DNA of 64,000 nucleotides from RYN-230 sp963837515 (GTDB taxonomy: Bacteria > Actinomycetota > Actinomycetes > Streptosporangiales > Streptosporangiaceae). Location: the NCBI GenBank assembly GCA_963837515.1, contig CAWINT010000009.1, positions 1 to 64,000 on the forward strand. The letters run 5' to 3'. Below, piece by piece: positions 1 through 7,512 of this stretch (positions are counted from its first letter, which is position 1; every line of letters starts with the position of its first letter). The translations under genes and the position numbers were made by a program. The notes under the pieces were generated by a model, which saw only the letters and a program-made list of their open reading frames with translations, was not told the origin of the DNA and searched no databases.

Positions 1-2
1 GC

Positions 3-362
3 CCGCAGACCATCCAGTCCGGCGCCAGAACCCGGCCCGGCAAGACCGGGAAAGGCAACCGGTGGCTGCGCGGCGCCCTCGGCGACGCCGCGATGGCCGC
101 CGGCAAGACCGACACCTACCTCGGGGAACGCTACCGGCGGATCCGCCGCCGCCGCGGCAAGCAGAAAGCCATCGTCGCCACCGCCCGCGCCATCCTCGAG
201 ATCGCTTACCTGCTCATCAGCAACCGCGACATCCGCTACCACGACGTTGGCCCCGGCTACTACGACAGGCTCGACCCCCAGCGCCAGACCCGCAACAAGA
301 TCCGCGAGCTCGAACGCCTCAACCCCGGCATGAAAGTCACCCTGGCCGCTGCTGCAGCCTGA
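3..362 (+). CDS. IS110-family transposase, C-terminal part (5' end outside window)
   Basis: The frame is open from the left edge (codon at base 3) to the stop at 360-362. It reads PGKTGKGNRWLRGALGDAA, then a Tyr/Arg-rich segment and YHDVGPGYYDRLDP near the end. This is the conserved C-terminal transposase_20 region of IS110/IS116/IS902 enzymes, which carries the serine-type catalytic part. The N-terminal DEDD half must lie left of the window. Whether the copy is intact cannot be judged. It sits on the edge of an AICE-like regulatory region, so it may have helped break that element. Confidence 0.88.
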   Translation, partial: PQTIQSGARTRPGKTGKGNRWLRGALGDAAMAAGKTDTYLGERYRRIRRRRGKQKAIVATARAILEIAYLLISNRDIRYHDVGPGYYDRLDPQRQTRNKIRELERLNPGMKVTLAAAAA

Positions 363-591
363 CCAAGCACCGCCATCCACACAGGCCCTGCAATCCGGAG
401 TGGCAAGGACAACACCCCGTAAGTCACCAGCTCAGACACCGCGCCCGGCTTCAAGCCGCCGCCGTGCGCTGCCGCGTACCACGTGACCGTGGGTTATTTC
501 CGGTTAGGCTTGAGCCCTCTCTACGGTTTGCTGACCTGGGGAGACACCCGGGGCGGCAGGAATGCCAGTCCTGCCGCCCCACCTGCTGTGA

Positions 592-873
592 TCACGCCGC
601 GCTCGTCCCGGCGTCGCTGGCCTGCCATGCCTCGTGCATCCGCGCGCACTCAGCAGCGAATTCTGCGGCGACTTTGGCCAGCTCCTCGGCGAAGCGGACG
701 TGATCGGCAGTGATCGTTTCGCCGGACAGGTAGACCGTGATGCTGAGTCGCCCGGCATGCACGTACAGGCTGGGCAGGGTGGCACCGCCGCTGTACGTGT
801 GGCAGAGCGCCCAGCCATCCGGCCCCACATGCACGCTCGCGCCCCCGAACGAGTCACCCTTGGCGCCGCTCAT
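592..873 (-). CDS. Small hypothetical protein of the AICE-like region
   Basis: 93 residues starting at ATG 873, overlapping the end of the pra-like pseudogene by 20 bp, which suggests a former operon. The protein has no membrane segment. The N-terminal half is Gly/Val-rich (SVHVGPDGWALCHTYSGG) and looks like beta strands; the C-terminal third is a predicted helix (VRFAEELAKVAAEFAAECA). I do not recognise the family. Small proteins of this kind often follow pra in integrative elements, so element cargo or regulation is the likely context, but no function is inferred. Confidence 0.6.
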   Translation of the reverse strand: MSGAKGDSFGGASVHVGPDGWALCHTYSGGATLPSLYVHAGRLSITVYLSGETITADHVRFAEELAKVAAEFAAECARMHEAWQASDAGTSAA

Positions 874-1273
874 GCCGCCGCCTCCCGCCCATCGGGGCGG
901 ATCGCCCAGTGCGGCCCGGGACGCGGACTCCAGCGGTCAGCGAGTAGGCCAGCCGCCCGGCCTGGTTCACGTACGGGGTAACCGTGAGCCCGGCGAACTC
1001 CACCGGCACGAACGGCATCCCGGCCGGGGGACAGGCAGCGCAGGCTGGGAACCCGCCGCCACCTTGATCTTGAGTGTCTTGTCCCGGGCGGCCGGGTCGG
1101 CGTCGATCACTTCGACAACCCACACCGGCTGGCCGGTGGCCTTGTCTTTCGCCTGGACGAACCGGTCACCGCTGGATGCGTCGAAGTCCCGCATCGGCTC
1201 GAAGCCCCCGGCGGCGAACGCGCCGTGCGGGAATACGTGCGCGAACTCGACGGGATCGGACCCTGGAGTGCCA
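854..1273 (-). pseudogene. pra: Pra-like replication/integration/excision activator, two frameshifts
   Basis: Three reading frames assemble into one Pra-like protein (the activator of replication, integration and excision known from pSAM2-type elements). Frame 1 starts at ATG 1273 after a GGAGGAGAG ribosome site and reads MALQGPIP. Frame 2 continues with VEFAHVFPHGAF, then the DFDASSGDR and PVWVVEVIDADP motifs. Frame 3 ends with PPAGMPFVPVEFAGLTVTPY and RLAYSLTAGVRVP. The switches fall near 1250 and near 1030, each explained by a one-base indel. The gene is therefore non-functional as sequenced, unless these are sequencing errors. It lies next to a KorSA-like repressor, the partner that silences pra in pSAM2. 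Confidence 0.75.
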
Positions 1274-1309
1274 TGTCTCTCCTCCTCAGTCGCCAGTCGT
1301 ACTGACGAC

Positions 1310-1366
1310 AACTCGACTTATCAAGTACGAGAGTACCTCAGGCTGTATGACTTGACAAGACGAGTT
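1310..1366. promoter_or_regulatory. Two inverted candidate KorSA-type operators
   Basis: aactcgacttatcaagt (1310-1326) and acttgacaagacgagtt (1350-1366) are near-perfect reverse complements of each other, 23 bp apart. They lie between the repressor's stop and the pra-like start, where pra transcription should begin. A third related copy precedes the repressor gene itself. Binding by the adjacent GntR protein is inference from position and similarity. Confidence 0.6.
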
Positions 1367-1378
1367 ATCGAGGAGGGT

Positions 1379-2110
1379 TCAGGACGAGAACGGGTAGAGA
1401 TCTTCTAGCTCGTGGACGTCACCCGGGAGCACGGCATCCACCACTTCGAGCGGCCGGTCGTCGGCGTCGTAGACGGCCAACAGCAGGTTCAGCACCGCCC
1501 CGCGCTTGGCCATGTCGAGAAGCCGGGACTCCTCGGCCGTGGCCAGCCGCGCACGGATGCGCTCGGCCACGTGATCGAAGCGGACTCGCTTCACCGCGTG
1601 CAGATGGGCGTGAACGCCACCGGGGATCGGCTCGGCCTTGGCCAGGTCGGTGCCCTCGGCCACGTCGAGCGGGAACCAGGACGACACCAGCTCGGATGGT
1701 TCGCCGTCGCGCTCGATGAGCTGACGACGCAGCAGGGCCGGAGTGTCCGGGGGAGTGCGGAGCAAGGTGGCCACCGCGGGTGGCGCGGCAGCCCGGCCGA
1801 CGTCGATGATCGTGCCCTGCCCGGCCGCCCCCGCCTCGTCGATGATCAGCTTGCCCGGCCGCGTCCGGTCGGCCAGCACGGCCCGGTTGCGGACGAAGGA
1901 GCCCCGTCCGTGCTCGCGGTCGATCCATCCCTGACTGCGCAGCACTTCCAGTGCGCGCACCACCGTGGGCCGGGACACGGCGAACTCGCGGACCAACTGC
2001 GCCTCAGAGGGGAGCAGCGCTCCTGGAGGGTACGTCCCGTCACCGATACGCCGTTGGATCGTGCTTACGATCTGCGCATACTTCGGCGGGGGGAATTCCA
2101 GGTCAGTCAT
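1379..2110 (-). CDS. korSA: GntR/HutC-type repressor, KorSA-like
   Basis: 243 residues. The N-terminal winged helix-turn-helix (about 8-75) has the GntR signature: YAQIVSTIQRRIGDGTYPPG, LPSEAQLVREFAVSRPTVVR, then GWIDREHGRGSFV. The rest (about 95-240) fits a UTRA ligand-binding domain. In pSAM2-type AICEs this class, KorSA, represses pra and its own gene and holds the element in the integrated state. Here it lies directly upstream of a broken pra-like gene on the same strand, with matching candidate operators on both sides. The ATG at 2110 has the operator copy about 24 bp upstream, as for an autoregulated gene. The gene appears intact. Confidence 0.85.
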   Translation of the reverse strand: MTDLEFPPPKYAQIVSTIQRRIGDGTYPPGALLPSEAQLVREFAVSRPTVVRALEVLRSQGWIDREHGRGSFVRNRAVLADRTRPGKLIIDEAGAAGQGTIIDVGRAAAPPAVATLLRTPPDTPALLRRQLIERDGEPSELVSSWFPLDVAEGTDLAKAEPIPGGVHAHLHAVKRVRFDHVAERIRARLATAEESRLLDMAKRGAVLNLLLAVYDADDRPLEVVDAVLPGDVHELEDLYPFSS

Positions 2111-2132
2111 AACGACCGCCTAACAACTCATC

Positions 2133-2149
2133 GACTCGACTTGTCGAGA
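2133..2149. promoter_or_regulatory. Candidate KorSA-type autoregulatory operator
   Basis: gactcgacttgtcgaga contains a perfect inverted repeat, ctcgac-tt-gtcgag (2135-2148). It matches the two boxes upstream of the pra-like gene in its ACTCG and CTTGTC half-sites. It lies about 24 bp upstream of the repressor start, between that gene and the XRE gene. Confidence 0.6.
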
Positions 2150-2152
2150 AGC

Positions 2153-2434
2153 TTAGACCGAAGTGTCACTACGTGTCACGGGGTCCGGCAGAGTGACGGC
2201 CGCTATCGCGGTGGGTCGCTCGCCGAGCGCGGCGGCGATCCGGGCCAGTGTCCGGGTCCGGCAGCCCGTTCGGGGGTGACGTTCCAGACGGGCGACCGTA
2301 TGCAGGCTGATCCCGGCTCGGTCGGCCAGCTCGGCCTGGTCCAGCCCGCACTGGCGGCGCAGCTCGCGGATGCGCTGCCCGTCCGCGACGGTGACCCACC
2401 GCTGAGCGCGGTTGCTGGGCATGGTGGCCGTCAT
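2153..2434 (-). CDS. XRE-family helix-turn-helix regulator
   Basis: 93 residues from ATG 2434, which overlaps the preceding ATPase-fold gene by four bases (ATGA), so the two are probably translationally coupled. Residues 20-75 form a classic HTH_XRE domain: RIRELRRQCGLDQAELADRA, then GISLHTVARLERHP and TLARIAAALGERP. There is no other domain. The gene is last in a three-gene operon running 3077 to 2153. It is likely a DNA-binding regulator of the element or of its own operon. Confidence 0.8.
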   Translation of the reverse strand: MTATMPSNRAQRWVTVADGQRIRELRRQCGLDQAELADRAGISLHTVARLERHPRTGCRTRTLARIAAALGERPTAIAAVTLPDPVTRSDTSV

Positions 2435-2838
2435 GGGCGGGGCCAGTCGAAGCGGGCCCACACGGTCCGGCCGTCGTGGTCACCTTCGATGCCCCAGCCG
2501 TCGGCCAGGGTCCGCATGATGTCGAGCCCGTGGCCCCGCTCAGGATCGGCGATAGCCGGGGCCCACGGGCCACCGTCGTCCTCCACTTCCAGCCAGAAGT
2601 AGTTACCGGGGCTGAGCTTGCCGCGCACAGTGAACACCCCGCCCGCCAGCCCGGAGTGGCTGTGCAGCACGGCGTTGGTGGCCAGCTCGGAGACGCATAC
2701 CAGCACGTCATCGGCCATCGGGCAGCCGTCCAATAAGGTCCGCAGGTCGGCCCGGACGGCCCTAATCTGGTCGGCGGTGCCCGGGTAGGTGACCCCGGTT
2801 GTGTGCAGGGCAAGCGCCCGCGGCGCTGGAGTGGGCAT
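2431..2838 (-). CDS. ATP-binding anti-sigma-like protein (HATPase_c_2)
   Basis: 135 residues from ATG 2838, which overlaps the previous stop by one base (TAATG). The open frame extends further upstream but without conserved sequence. The GHKL ATPase fold is visible: the N box VSELATNAVLHSHSG, then VEDDGGPWAPA, and the G box RGHGLDIMRTLADGWG. The family resembles RsbW/SpoIIAB-type kinases, which are very numerous in actinomycetes and often sit beside XRE regulators. Role as an anti-sigma or partner-switching factor is family inference. Confidence 0.82.
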   Translation of the reverse strand: MPTPAPRALALHTTGVTYPGTADQIRAVRADLRTLLDGCPMADDVLVCVSELATNAVLHSHSGLAGGVFTVRGKLSPGNYFWLEVEDDGGPWAPAIADPERGHGLDIMRTLADGWGIEGDHDGRTVWARFDWPRP

Positions 2839-3077
2839 TACCGCGCCCCCGCCAGGCCGGTGCCAGCGCAGTCCAGGCACACGATCCGGATCGCGCCATC
2901 CGACATGCCCCGGACGAGCTGGCTGGCCACCCAGCGCCGGGGGCCGCTGTACTTCCATCCCCGCCCGCGGCACGACGGGCAAACCTCGTGCTCAGCAACC
3001 TCTGCGGCCGTCATGCGGCCCAACATCGCGCAATTGCGTACCCGCTCCCATAACCGCGCGATATCCCCCGACGGCAT
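2838..3077 (-). CDS. Small protein with DnaJ-like CxxC zinc motifs
   Basis: 79 residues, ATG 3077 (an internal ATG at 3014 is an alternative start). Two Cys pairs, CPSCRGRGW and CLDCAGTG, resemble the CxxCxGxG repeats of DnaJ zinc centres, so it probably binds one zinc ion. It is the first gene of the operon with the ATPase-fold and XRE genes, and is divergent from the TPR regulator at 3146. No catalytic domain is seen. Confidence 0.7.
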   Translation of the reverse strand: MPSGDIARLWERVRNCAMLGRMTAAEVAEHEVCPSCRGRGWKYSGPRRWVASQLVRGMSDGAIRIVCLDCAGTGLAGAR

Positions 3078-3145
3078 ATAGGCTCGCAGTCAGTAACGCC
3101 GCACGGACGCTCAGAAACGATCGCCTGATCGAGAGGGACCCCGGC

Positions 3146-4630
3146 ATGCCAGGCCGCCGCGTCTTTGATCTCATCGAGATCCCGGACGAGTTCTGGCAGC
3201 ACCCCGGCGTGCTCGACGCCCTGCGCCACCGAGACGCCGGACGCCTGTTCACTCTGTTAAACGAGGCCACAGGCGTCAGCCAGACCCGCATGGCTATCGC
3301 CTGTGGCTCCACCCAGCCCAAGATCAGCGGCTATATGCGGGGCGTCTCCAGAGTCGAGGAGCTGGACGTCTTCGAGCGGATCGCGGACGGGCTGAACATG
3401 CCCGACCATGCCCGCATGGCCTTCGGTCTGGCCCCGGCGGACGCCCCCGCGAGCCCGGCCGCCGCACCGGTCACACCCCCCATGCCGTCGCGGAATACCC
3501 GTCCGGTCTTGCCCTCTCCCGCTGTATCCGGTCTGCTCAGCGCAGATGCAGGAGACAGCGAGGAGGATGATCCCTCCGTGCGACGGCGAACCTTCGTCGG
3601 CCTGACCGGCGCCGCCCTGTTCGGTGCGGTCCTGGCCGACCCCATCCGCAGCGGCCCGCCCGATGCCATCGAGTCCTTCGCGGCCGTCCTGGCCTCCTAC
3701 ACCCCCGGCCCGGCCGGTTCCGCCCTGGACGAGCCCCCGGACTTGCCAGCCCTGGCCGCCGCCGTCGCGCGCGCCAAACGCGACTACCAGGCATGCCGGT
3801 ACTCAGACGTGACGGCGGATCTTCCAGCTCTGCTCGGACGGTTGCAAGCCGCCTGCGCCGTGCTCGACGGCGAAGCCCGTTCGCGGGCCTACACGCTCTC
3901 GGCCGAGGCGCACCACGTCGCGGCCAGCATCTTGTTCAAGCTCGGCGACGAGGGGCTGGGCTGGCTGGCGGCAGACCGTAGCATGCAGGCCGCCCGGGCC
4001 AGCGAGGATCCGGTGACCGTCGCTTCCAGCGCCCGGATCGTCACCCACGCCCTGATGAGCGGCAAGCACTACAAGGCCGCCACCGACACGGCGAGTACCC
4101 TGGCCGCCAGATTCGATCACGACGTCTCCGCTCACGATCCCGAGTCCCTGTCGGTCTACGGCTCGCTCCTGCTGCGTGGCGCGATAGCTGCCGCCCTGCA
4201 CCAAAACCGCGGCGGGGCCGACGAGCTGCTGGCCGAGGCCGAGGACGCTGCCGCCCGCCTGGGCGATGACCGCAACCTCCGCTGGACGGCGTTCGGCCCG
4301 ACCAACGCCAGCCTGCACCGGGTCAACGTCGCCGTCACCCTGGGGGATGCGGGCACCGCCATCGACGTCGCTCGTACCGTGGACGTGGGAAGGATCGATA
4401 TCACAGAGCGGAAGGCGAGCTTCCTCATGGACACGGCCCGTGCGTTCCTGCAATGCGGCAGGCACGAACGGGCTTACCTCGCGCTCCGGGCGGCCGAGGA
4501 GCTCGCCCCCGAAGAGATCACAAGCCGCCCCGCAGCCCGGCGCCTGGTCCGCGACCTGATGACCACGGCCCCGCTCAGCGTCCGGCGCCAGGCCGAGGAC
4601 TTCGCCCGCCGGATCGGGGTCACCGAATGA
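3146..4630 (+). CDS. XRE-family regulator with TPR-like C-terminal domain
   Basis: 494 residues starting at ATG 3146 after GAGAGGGA; the longer open frame upstream has no conserved sequence. Residues about 28-80 form a helix-turn-helix: LLNEATGVSQTRMAIACGST, QPKISGYMRG, LDVFERIADGLNMP. A Pro/Ala linker is followed by RRRTFVGLTGAALFGAV and then an alpha-helical TPR-like region to the end (HHVAASILFKLGDEGLGW, ERKASFLMDTARAFLQCGRH, AYLALRAAEELAPEE). This architecture is common in Streptomyces and relatives as a signal-responsive regulator. It overlaps the downstream flavoprotein gene by ATGA, so the two form a coupled pair. The ligand is unknown. Confidence 0.85.
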   Translation: MPGRRVFDLIEIPDEFWQHPGVLDALRHRDAGRLFTLLNEATGVSQTRMAIACGSTQPKISGYMRGVSRVEELDVFERIADGLNMPDHARMAFGLAPADAPASPAAAPVTPPMPSRNTRPVLPSPAVSGLLSADAGDSEEDDPSVRRRTFVGLTGAALFGAVLADPIRSGPPDAIESFAAVLASYTPGPAGSALDEPPDLPALAAAVARAKRDYQACRYSDVTADLPALLGRLQAACAVLDGEARSRAYTLSAEAHHVAASILFKLGDEGLGWLAADRSMQAARASEDPVTVASSARIVTHALMSGKHYKAATDTASTLAARFDHDVSAHDPESLSVYGSLLLRGAIAAALHQNRGGADELLAEAEDAAARLGDDRNLRWTAFGPTNASLHRVNVAVTLGDAGTAIDVARTVDVGRIDITERKASFLMDTARAFLQCGRHERAYLALRAAEELAPEEITSRPAARRLVRDLMTTAPLSVRRQAEDFARRIGVTE

Positions 4631-5211
4631 CCCACGACGGCCGGGTCCTGACCGTCATCGTCTGCGGCGCGGGGCCCGCCTCCGAGGTCGGCCAGCTCGT
4701 CAAGCTCGCCCAGGAACACGGCTGGACGGTTCAAGTCGTAACCACCCCGGCCGCGCTCGACTTCATCGACGTTCCCGCCCTGGAGGCCCTGACCGGCAGC
4801 CCGGTCCGCAGCCACTACCGCAAACCCGGCGAACCGAGATCCCGCCCAGCCGACGCCATCATCGTCGCCCCCGCTACTTACAACACGATCAACAAGTGGG
4901 CCCAAGGCATCAGCGACACCTACGCTCTAGGCATCCTCGCCGAGACCACCGCTCTCGGGGTCCCGATCGTCGTTCTTCCCTTCGTTAACTCAGCCCTAGC
5001 TGATCGCGCTCCCTTCCGCCGCAGCGTCGAGGGGCTACGCAACGAAGGTGTTCATATTCTGCTCGGCCCTGGCGGGATTAGGCCACATGAGCCTCATACT
5101 GGAGGTGGTCTTATCGGAAGCTATCCTTGGCACCTGGCTTTCGGCGAGGTGGATAAATGCGTTAATAGCGCACGAAAGCTCCCGACTCCGACCAATCGAT
5201 GCCCTAATTAG
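4627..5211 (+). CDS. Flavoprotein of the HFCD / phosphopantothenoylcysteine-decarboxylase-like family
   Basis: 194 residues; start ATG 4627 lies inside the TPR regulator's stop (ATGA). The Rossmann-like start VLTVIVCGAGPASEVGQLV, a middle DAIIVAPATYNTINKWAQGI and LGVPIVVLPFVNSALAD match the FMN-binding HFCD fold; the APATYNTINKWA segment corresponds to the flavin-binding PXMNXXMW-type region. Such stand-alone flavoproteins recur beside XRE/TPR regulators in actinomycetes; their substrate is not known. Translational coupling suggests it works with or is controlled by the regulator. The last 8 bp overlap the convergent gene ending at 5204. Confidence 0.8.
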   Translation: MTHDGRVLTVIVCGAGPASEVGQLVKLAQEHGWTVQVVTTPAALDFIDVPALEALTGSPVRSHYRKPGEPRSRPADAIIVAPATYNTINKWAQGISDTYALGILAETTALGVPIVVLPFVNSALADRAPFRRSVEGLRNEGVHILLGPGGIRPHEPHTGGGLIGSYPWHLAFGEVDKCVNSARKLPTPTNRCPN

Positions 5212-5416
5212 AACGACCGCAGTATGGGCAGACTCGACCGACCGGGCCGAGGTCCACTCGCTTGGCTACGCGCTCCCAGTCGCTTTCGTTTAGGATGCGC
5301 CGCTTGGTAGTCGGGCCGCCGTCGATATATTCGTTTAGCCTACGAATAGCCTCGCGTTGTTCATCCGAGGTCATGCTGTCGAATACGCGTATCAACCCTG
5401 CGACTTTTACGTCCAT
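5204..5416 (-). CDS. Small protein with C-terminal CxxC, partner of the mobilome membrane protein
   Basis: 70 residues from ATG 5416, chosen over an upstream in-frame start because AAGGAG lies just before it. It begins 15 bp after the stop of the membrane protein gene on the same strand, so the two form an operon. It has a helical N-terminal half (LIRVFDSMTSDEQREAIRRL), a charged middle (ESDWERVAKRVDLG) and ends CPYCGRSN. One CxxC pair could contribute to a zinc site with a partner. I do not recognise a named family. Base composition is lower in GC than the surroundings, suggesting transfer. Confidence 0.65.
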   Translation of the reverse strand: MDVKVAGLIRVFDSMTSDEQREAIRRLNEYIDGGPTTKRRILNESDWERVAKRVDLGPVGRVCPYCGRSN

Positions 5417-5431
5417 TTTGCTCCTTCTCAC

Positions 5432-6028
5432 CTAGAGTGTCCGATAGCTGAAGTTCCCACATACATCACAGGTACCGGGTGTCATTGATTGTGGAGTCTC
5501 ACCGCATCCCGCGCACGCACGGCTGAACTTACGAAGCGCTGCCCGCATACCCATGCGCTTTTCTTCTGCTTTGATGCTTTGCTGATAGTCTTGTTGCTGG
5601 AGCGACCGATCTTCAACCTGAAGCTTTTCGTACTCGTGCTGGAACTGTACGAAATCTGATGGAGGATTCGCGGCCAGTTCCGCAAACTTATCCGACAGTA
5701 GATAGTTGGCTGGAATTGCCGTTGCTGCATACGAATAGCTGGCTACCCAGCCACCGATAATAGACCAAAGCGAGAGCGCGACCTGAACAACCAAGACAGC
5801 CGCCCCTATTCCTATGAGCACTTTGAGGCCGCCAAACTCGCCATAGCCAAGAACCAGAAGACCTATGATCATAGGGACCCCGAAGCTGATGTAGGTCAGC
5901 CATTGGAGCCAGTTCTTCAGAACGCGGCTCCTATGCTCGAAGATGGCCGCCGTCCCATATGCGTGCAACGCGGCATCCCAGCACTGCGTTCTTATGGCAA
6001 GTGCGCGCTGTCCGTCGTCGTCAGTCAT
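5432..6028 (-). CDS. Two-TM 'mobilome CxxCx(11)CxxC' protein, SLATT-like
   Basis: 198 residues. After a helical N-terminus come two membrane segments: LTYISFGVPMIIGLLVLGYG and LKVLIGIGAAVLVVQVALSL. Then follow a short external or re-entrant stretch and a long coiled-coil-like helix (HEYEKLQVEDRSLQQQDYQQ). The C-terminus carries CAGC, exactly 11 residues, then CDVC: the spacing that defines the 'mobilome CxxCx(11)CxxC' family, found on mobile and defence islands. The two-TM plus helix layout recalls SLATT effector domains, which are thought to be membrane-perturbing in nucleotide-sensing defence systems. No sensor or nucleotidyltransferase gene is adjacent; the 70-aa protein is the only operon partner. 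Confidence 0.78.
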   Translation of the reverse strand: MTDDDGQRALAIRTQCWDAALHAYGTAAIFEHRSRVLKNWLQWLTYISFGVPMIIGLLVLGYGEFGGLKVLIGIGAAVLVVQVALSLWSIIGGWVASYSYAATAIPANYLLSDKFAELAANPPSDFVQFQHEYEKLQVEDRSLQQQDYQQSIKAEEKRMGMRAALRKFSRACAGCGETPQSMTPGTCDVCGNFSYRTL

Positions 6029-6333
6029 CGATCGCCATTGCTTTTTCGGAAGAGGTTCTGTGGCCTTGCCTCAAAGCAGGCCGCTCATAGTATGGCACGA
6101 AGGTAGGACAAACGGTGCGAGGCTCGCTCAAGTCTGCGAAGACACGGCCGTTGCTTCCGAGCGCGGCCCGCAAAATAGTCCCCGATTTCTGCCGAATTGG
6201 GCCATACTAGGTCAAGCCGACGACGCCACCCAGTGGCGCCGTTGGCTCTGGCGCCAGCGCCGGGCTTGGCCTCTACGAGGCCCGCCCGCCGCCCGCCGCG
6301 CGCCGACTTCGTGGTCGCTGGTGCCTTGCCGGA
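6029..6333. other. Intergenic region between membrane protein and nuclease genes
   Basis: About 305 bp with no convincing gene. The part next to 6029 must hold the promoter of the 6028-5204 operon. The GC-rich part (6225-6310) is rich in short inverted runs of ggc/gcc and could terminate the nuclease gene, but no clear stem is certain. Confidence 0.4.
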
Positions 6334-7491
6334 TTAGCTGATCGTGGACAGATAACGGCCGAGACGGCGAGTTATGGTCTCGATTACCGCGTCGTGCTCC
6401 CCGCCGTGGGCGATGGCTCTGGCGGGGGCAATCTCGAACGCTGCCCGGCTGAGGGTTGCCGCATCGGTGCCGATCACCAAGCTCACGCGAATGGGTGCTG
6501 GATGACCGTTGGGACCGGGCTCGGTGTCGATATCGAAGACGTAGATCCAATCGCTAGGTTGTGTCTCCTGGTCGTCCAACAACCTCCAGGTACCGTCTGG
6601 AAGTTCATGGAGTTCAGGTGCCCCCAGGAAAGGTTGCCATGAGTCCCACACTGGCTTTGGCAGCGCAAGGGCACAACCAACCGAGGTGTCGCGCTTTGTG
6701 ACCTGAAACTTAAAGGCGATCTGGTAGAAGGTGCGCTTGAAAACGTTTGAAATGTTCGGTCCTTCGACCTTCCGGCCAGCCCACTCTGGATTCTGTGCAA
6801 GCTGTTCAGGGAAGTGGTTCGTATGCAGGTCGAGGGCGTCATTGAGGGCTTTTACTGCCCGACCGTAGCTACCGTGCGTGTCTGTAGTCTGCAGCTCGAT
6901 GACACCGTAATTGCCGACTGAGATGGCGGGCTCACTGGGTACGTCAGTGAGCGCATCGGAACGGGCTGGAAGCAGTTCAACGACGGTGATGTCAAAGGAC
7001 AGTTCAGGGGAAGCTCCTGTCCTAGCCAGACTAATCTCACCGCCCAGCTTGTCCTGGAAGTAGACGAATACCCGGTCAGGACCCTGAACTGCCGACAGGA
7101 TCTCAGCTCTGCCTGCCTCTTCATCCAAAGCGACAACGGGCCGGATCAGGACGGCATCGAGTGGTGGTATGCCATACAAGCGGCATACCATGTCGGCCAG
7201 TAGGCCGTCGTCAAGAGCACGGTAGGGGCATACCAGCCAGTCTTGGCGAGGGCCGTTACTGCTCGCGCTAATGGTGCAGACACCACGGGAATTTGGTGCC
7301 TTCACGCAAGGCGCATTCCGTTTGAGAGTCTGTGTTAGGAACGGGCAGCGCCCCGCACGCTGATCATCGACCGAAGCGTCACTGGCGGAGACGGCGGGGA
7401 AAATCCGGTGCCCGAACCACTCGGCTATGTGCGGGCGGGCCGCCGCACGGTCAGGCTGAGAAGCACGGACCGACCGCCGTTCAGGACTCAA
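6334..7491 (-). CDS. NotI-like type II restriction endonuclease
   Basis: 385 residues from TTG 7491, with AAGGG six bases before. The protein aligns by eye with R.NotI along its length. HIAEWFGHRIFPAV resembles the NotI N-terminus. Four Cys (GRCPFL, APCVKA, RGVCTI, LVCPYRA) match NotI's structural iron site. LSFDITVVELL and GVIELQTTDTHGSY hold the Asp...Glu-x-Gln of the PD-(D/E)XK active site. GPNISNVFKRTFYQIAFKF is a long conserved block. It begins 21 bp after the C5 methyltransferase, so M and R genes form one operon, methylase first. NotI cuts GCGGCCGC; a GC-rich rare-cutter specificity is likely here but unproven. The gene looks intact and is AT-richer than its surroundings. Confidence 0.88.
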   Translation of the reverse strand: MSPERRSVRASQPDRAAARPHIAEWFGHRIFPAVSASDASVDDQRAGRCPFLTQTLKRNAPCVKAPNSRGVCTISASSNGPRQDWLVCPYRALDDGLLADMVCRLYGIPPLDAVLIRPVVALDEEAGRAEILSAVQGPDRVFVYFQDKLGGEISLARTGASPELSFDITVVELLPARSDALTDVPSEPAISVGNYGVIELQTTDTHGSYGRAVKALNDALDLHTNHFPEQLAQNPEWAGRKVEGPNISNVFKRTFYQIAFKFQVTKRDTSVGCALALPKPVWDSWQPFLGAPELHELPDGTWRLLDDQETQPSDWIYVFDIDTEPGPNGHPAPIRVSLVIGTDAATLSRAAFEIAPARAIAHGGEHDAVIETITRRLGRYLSTIS

Positions 7492-7512
7492 GACCAGCCC
7501 TTCTGATCGATG

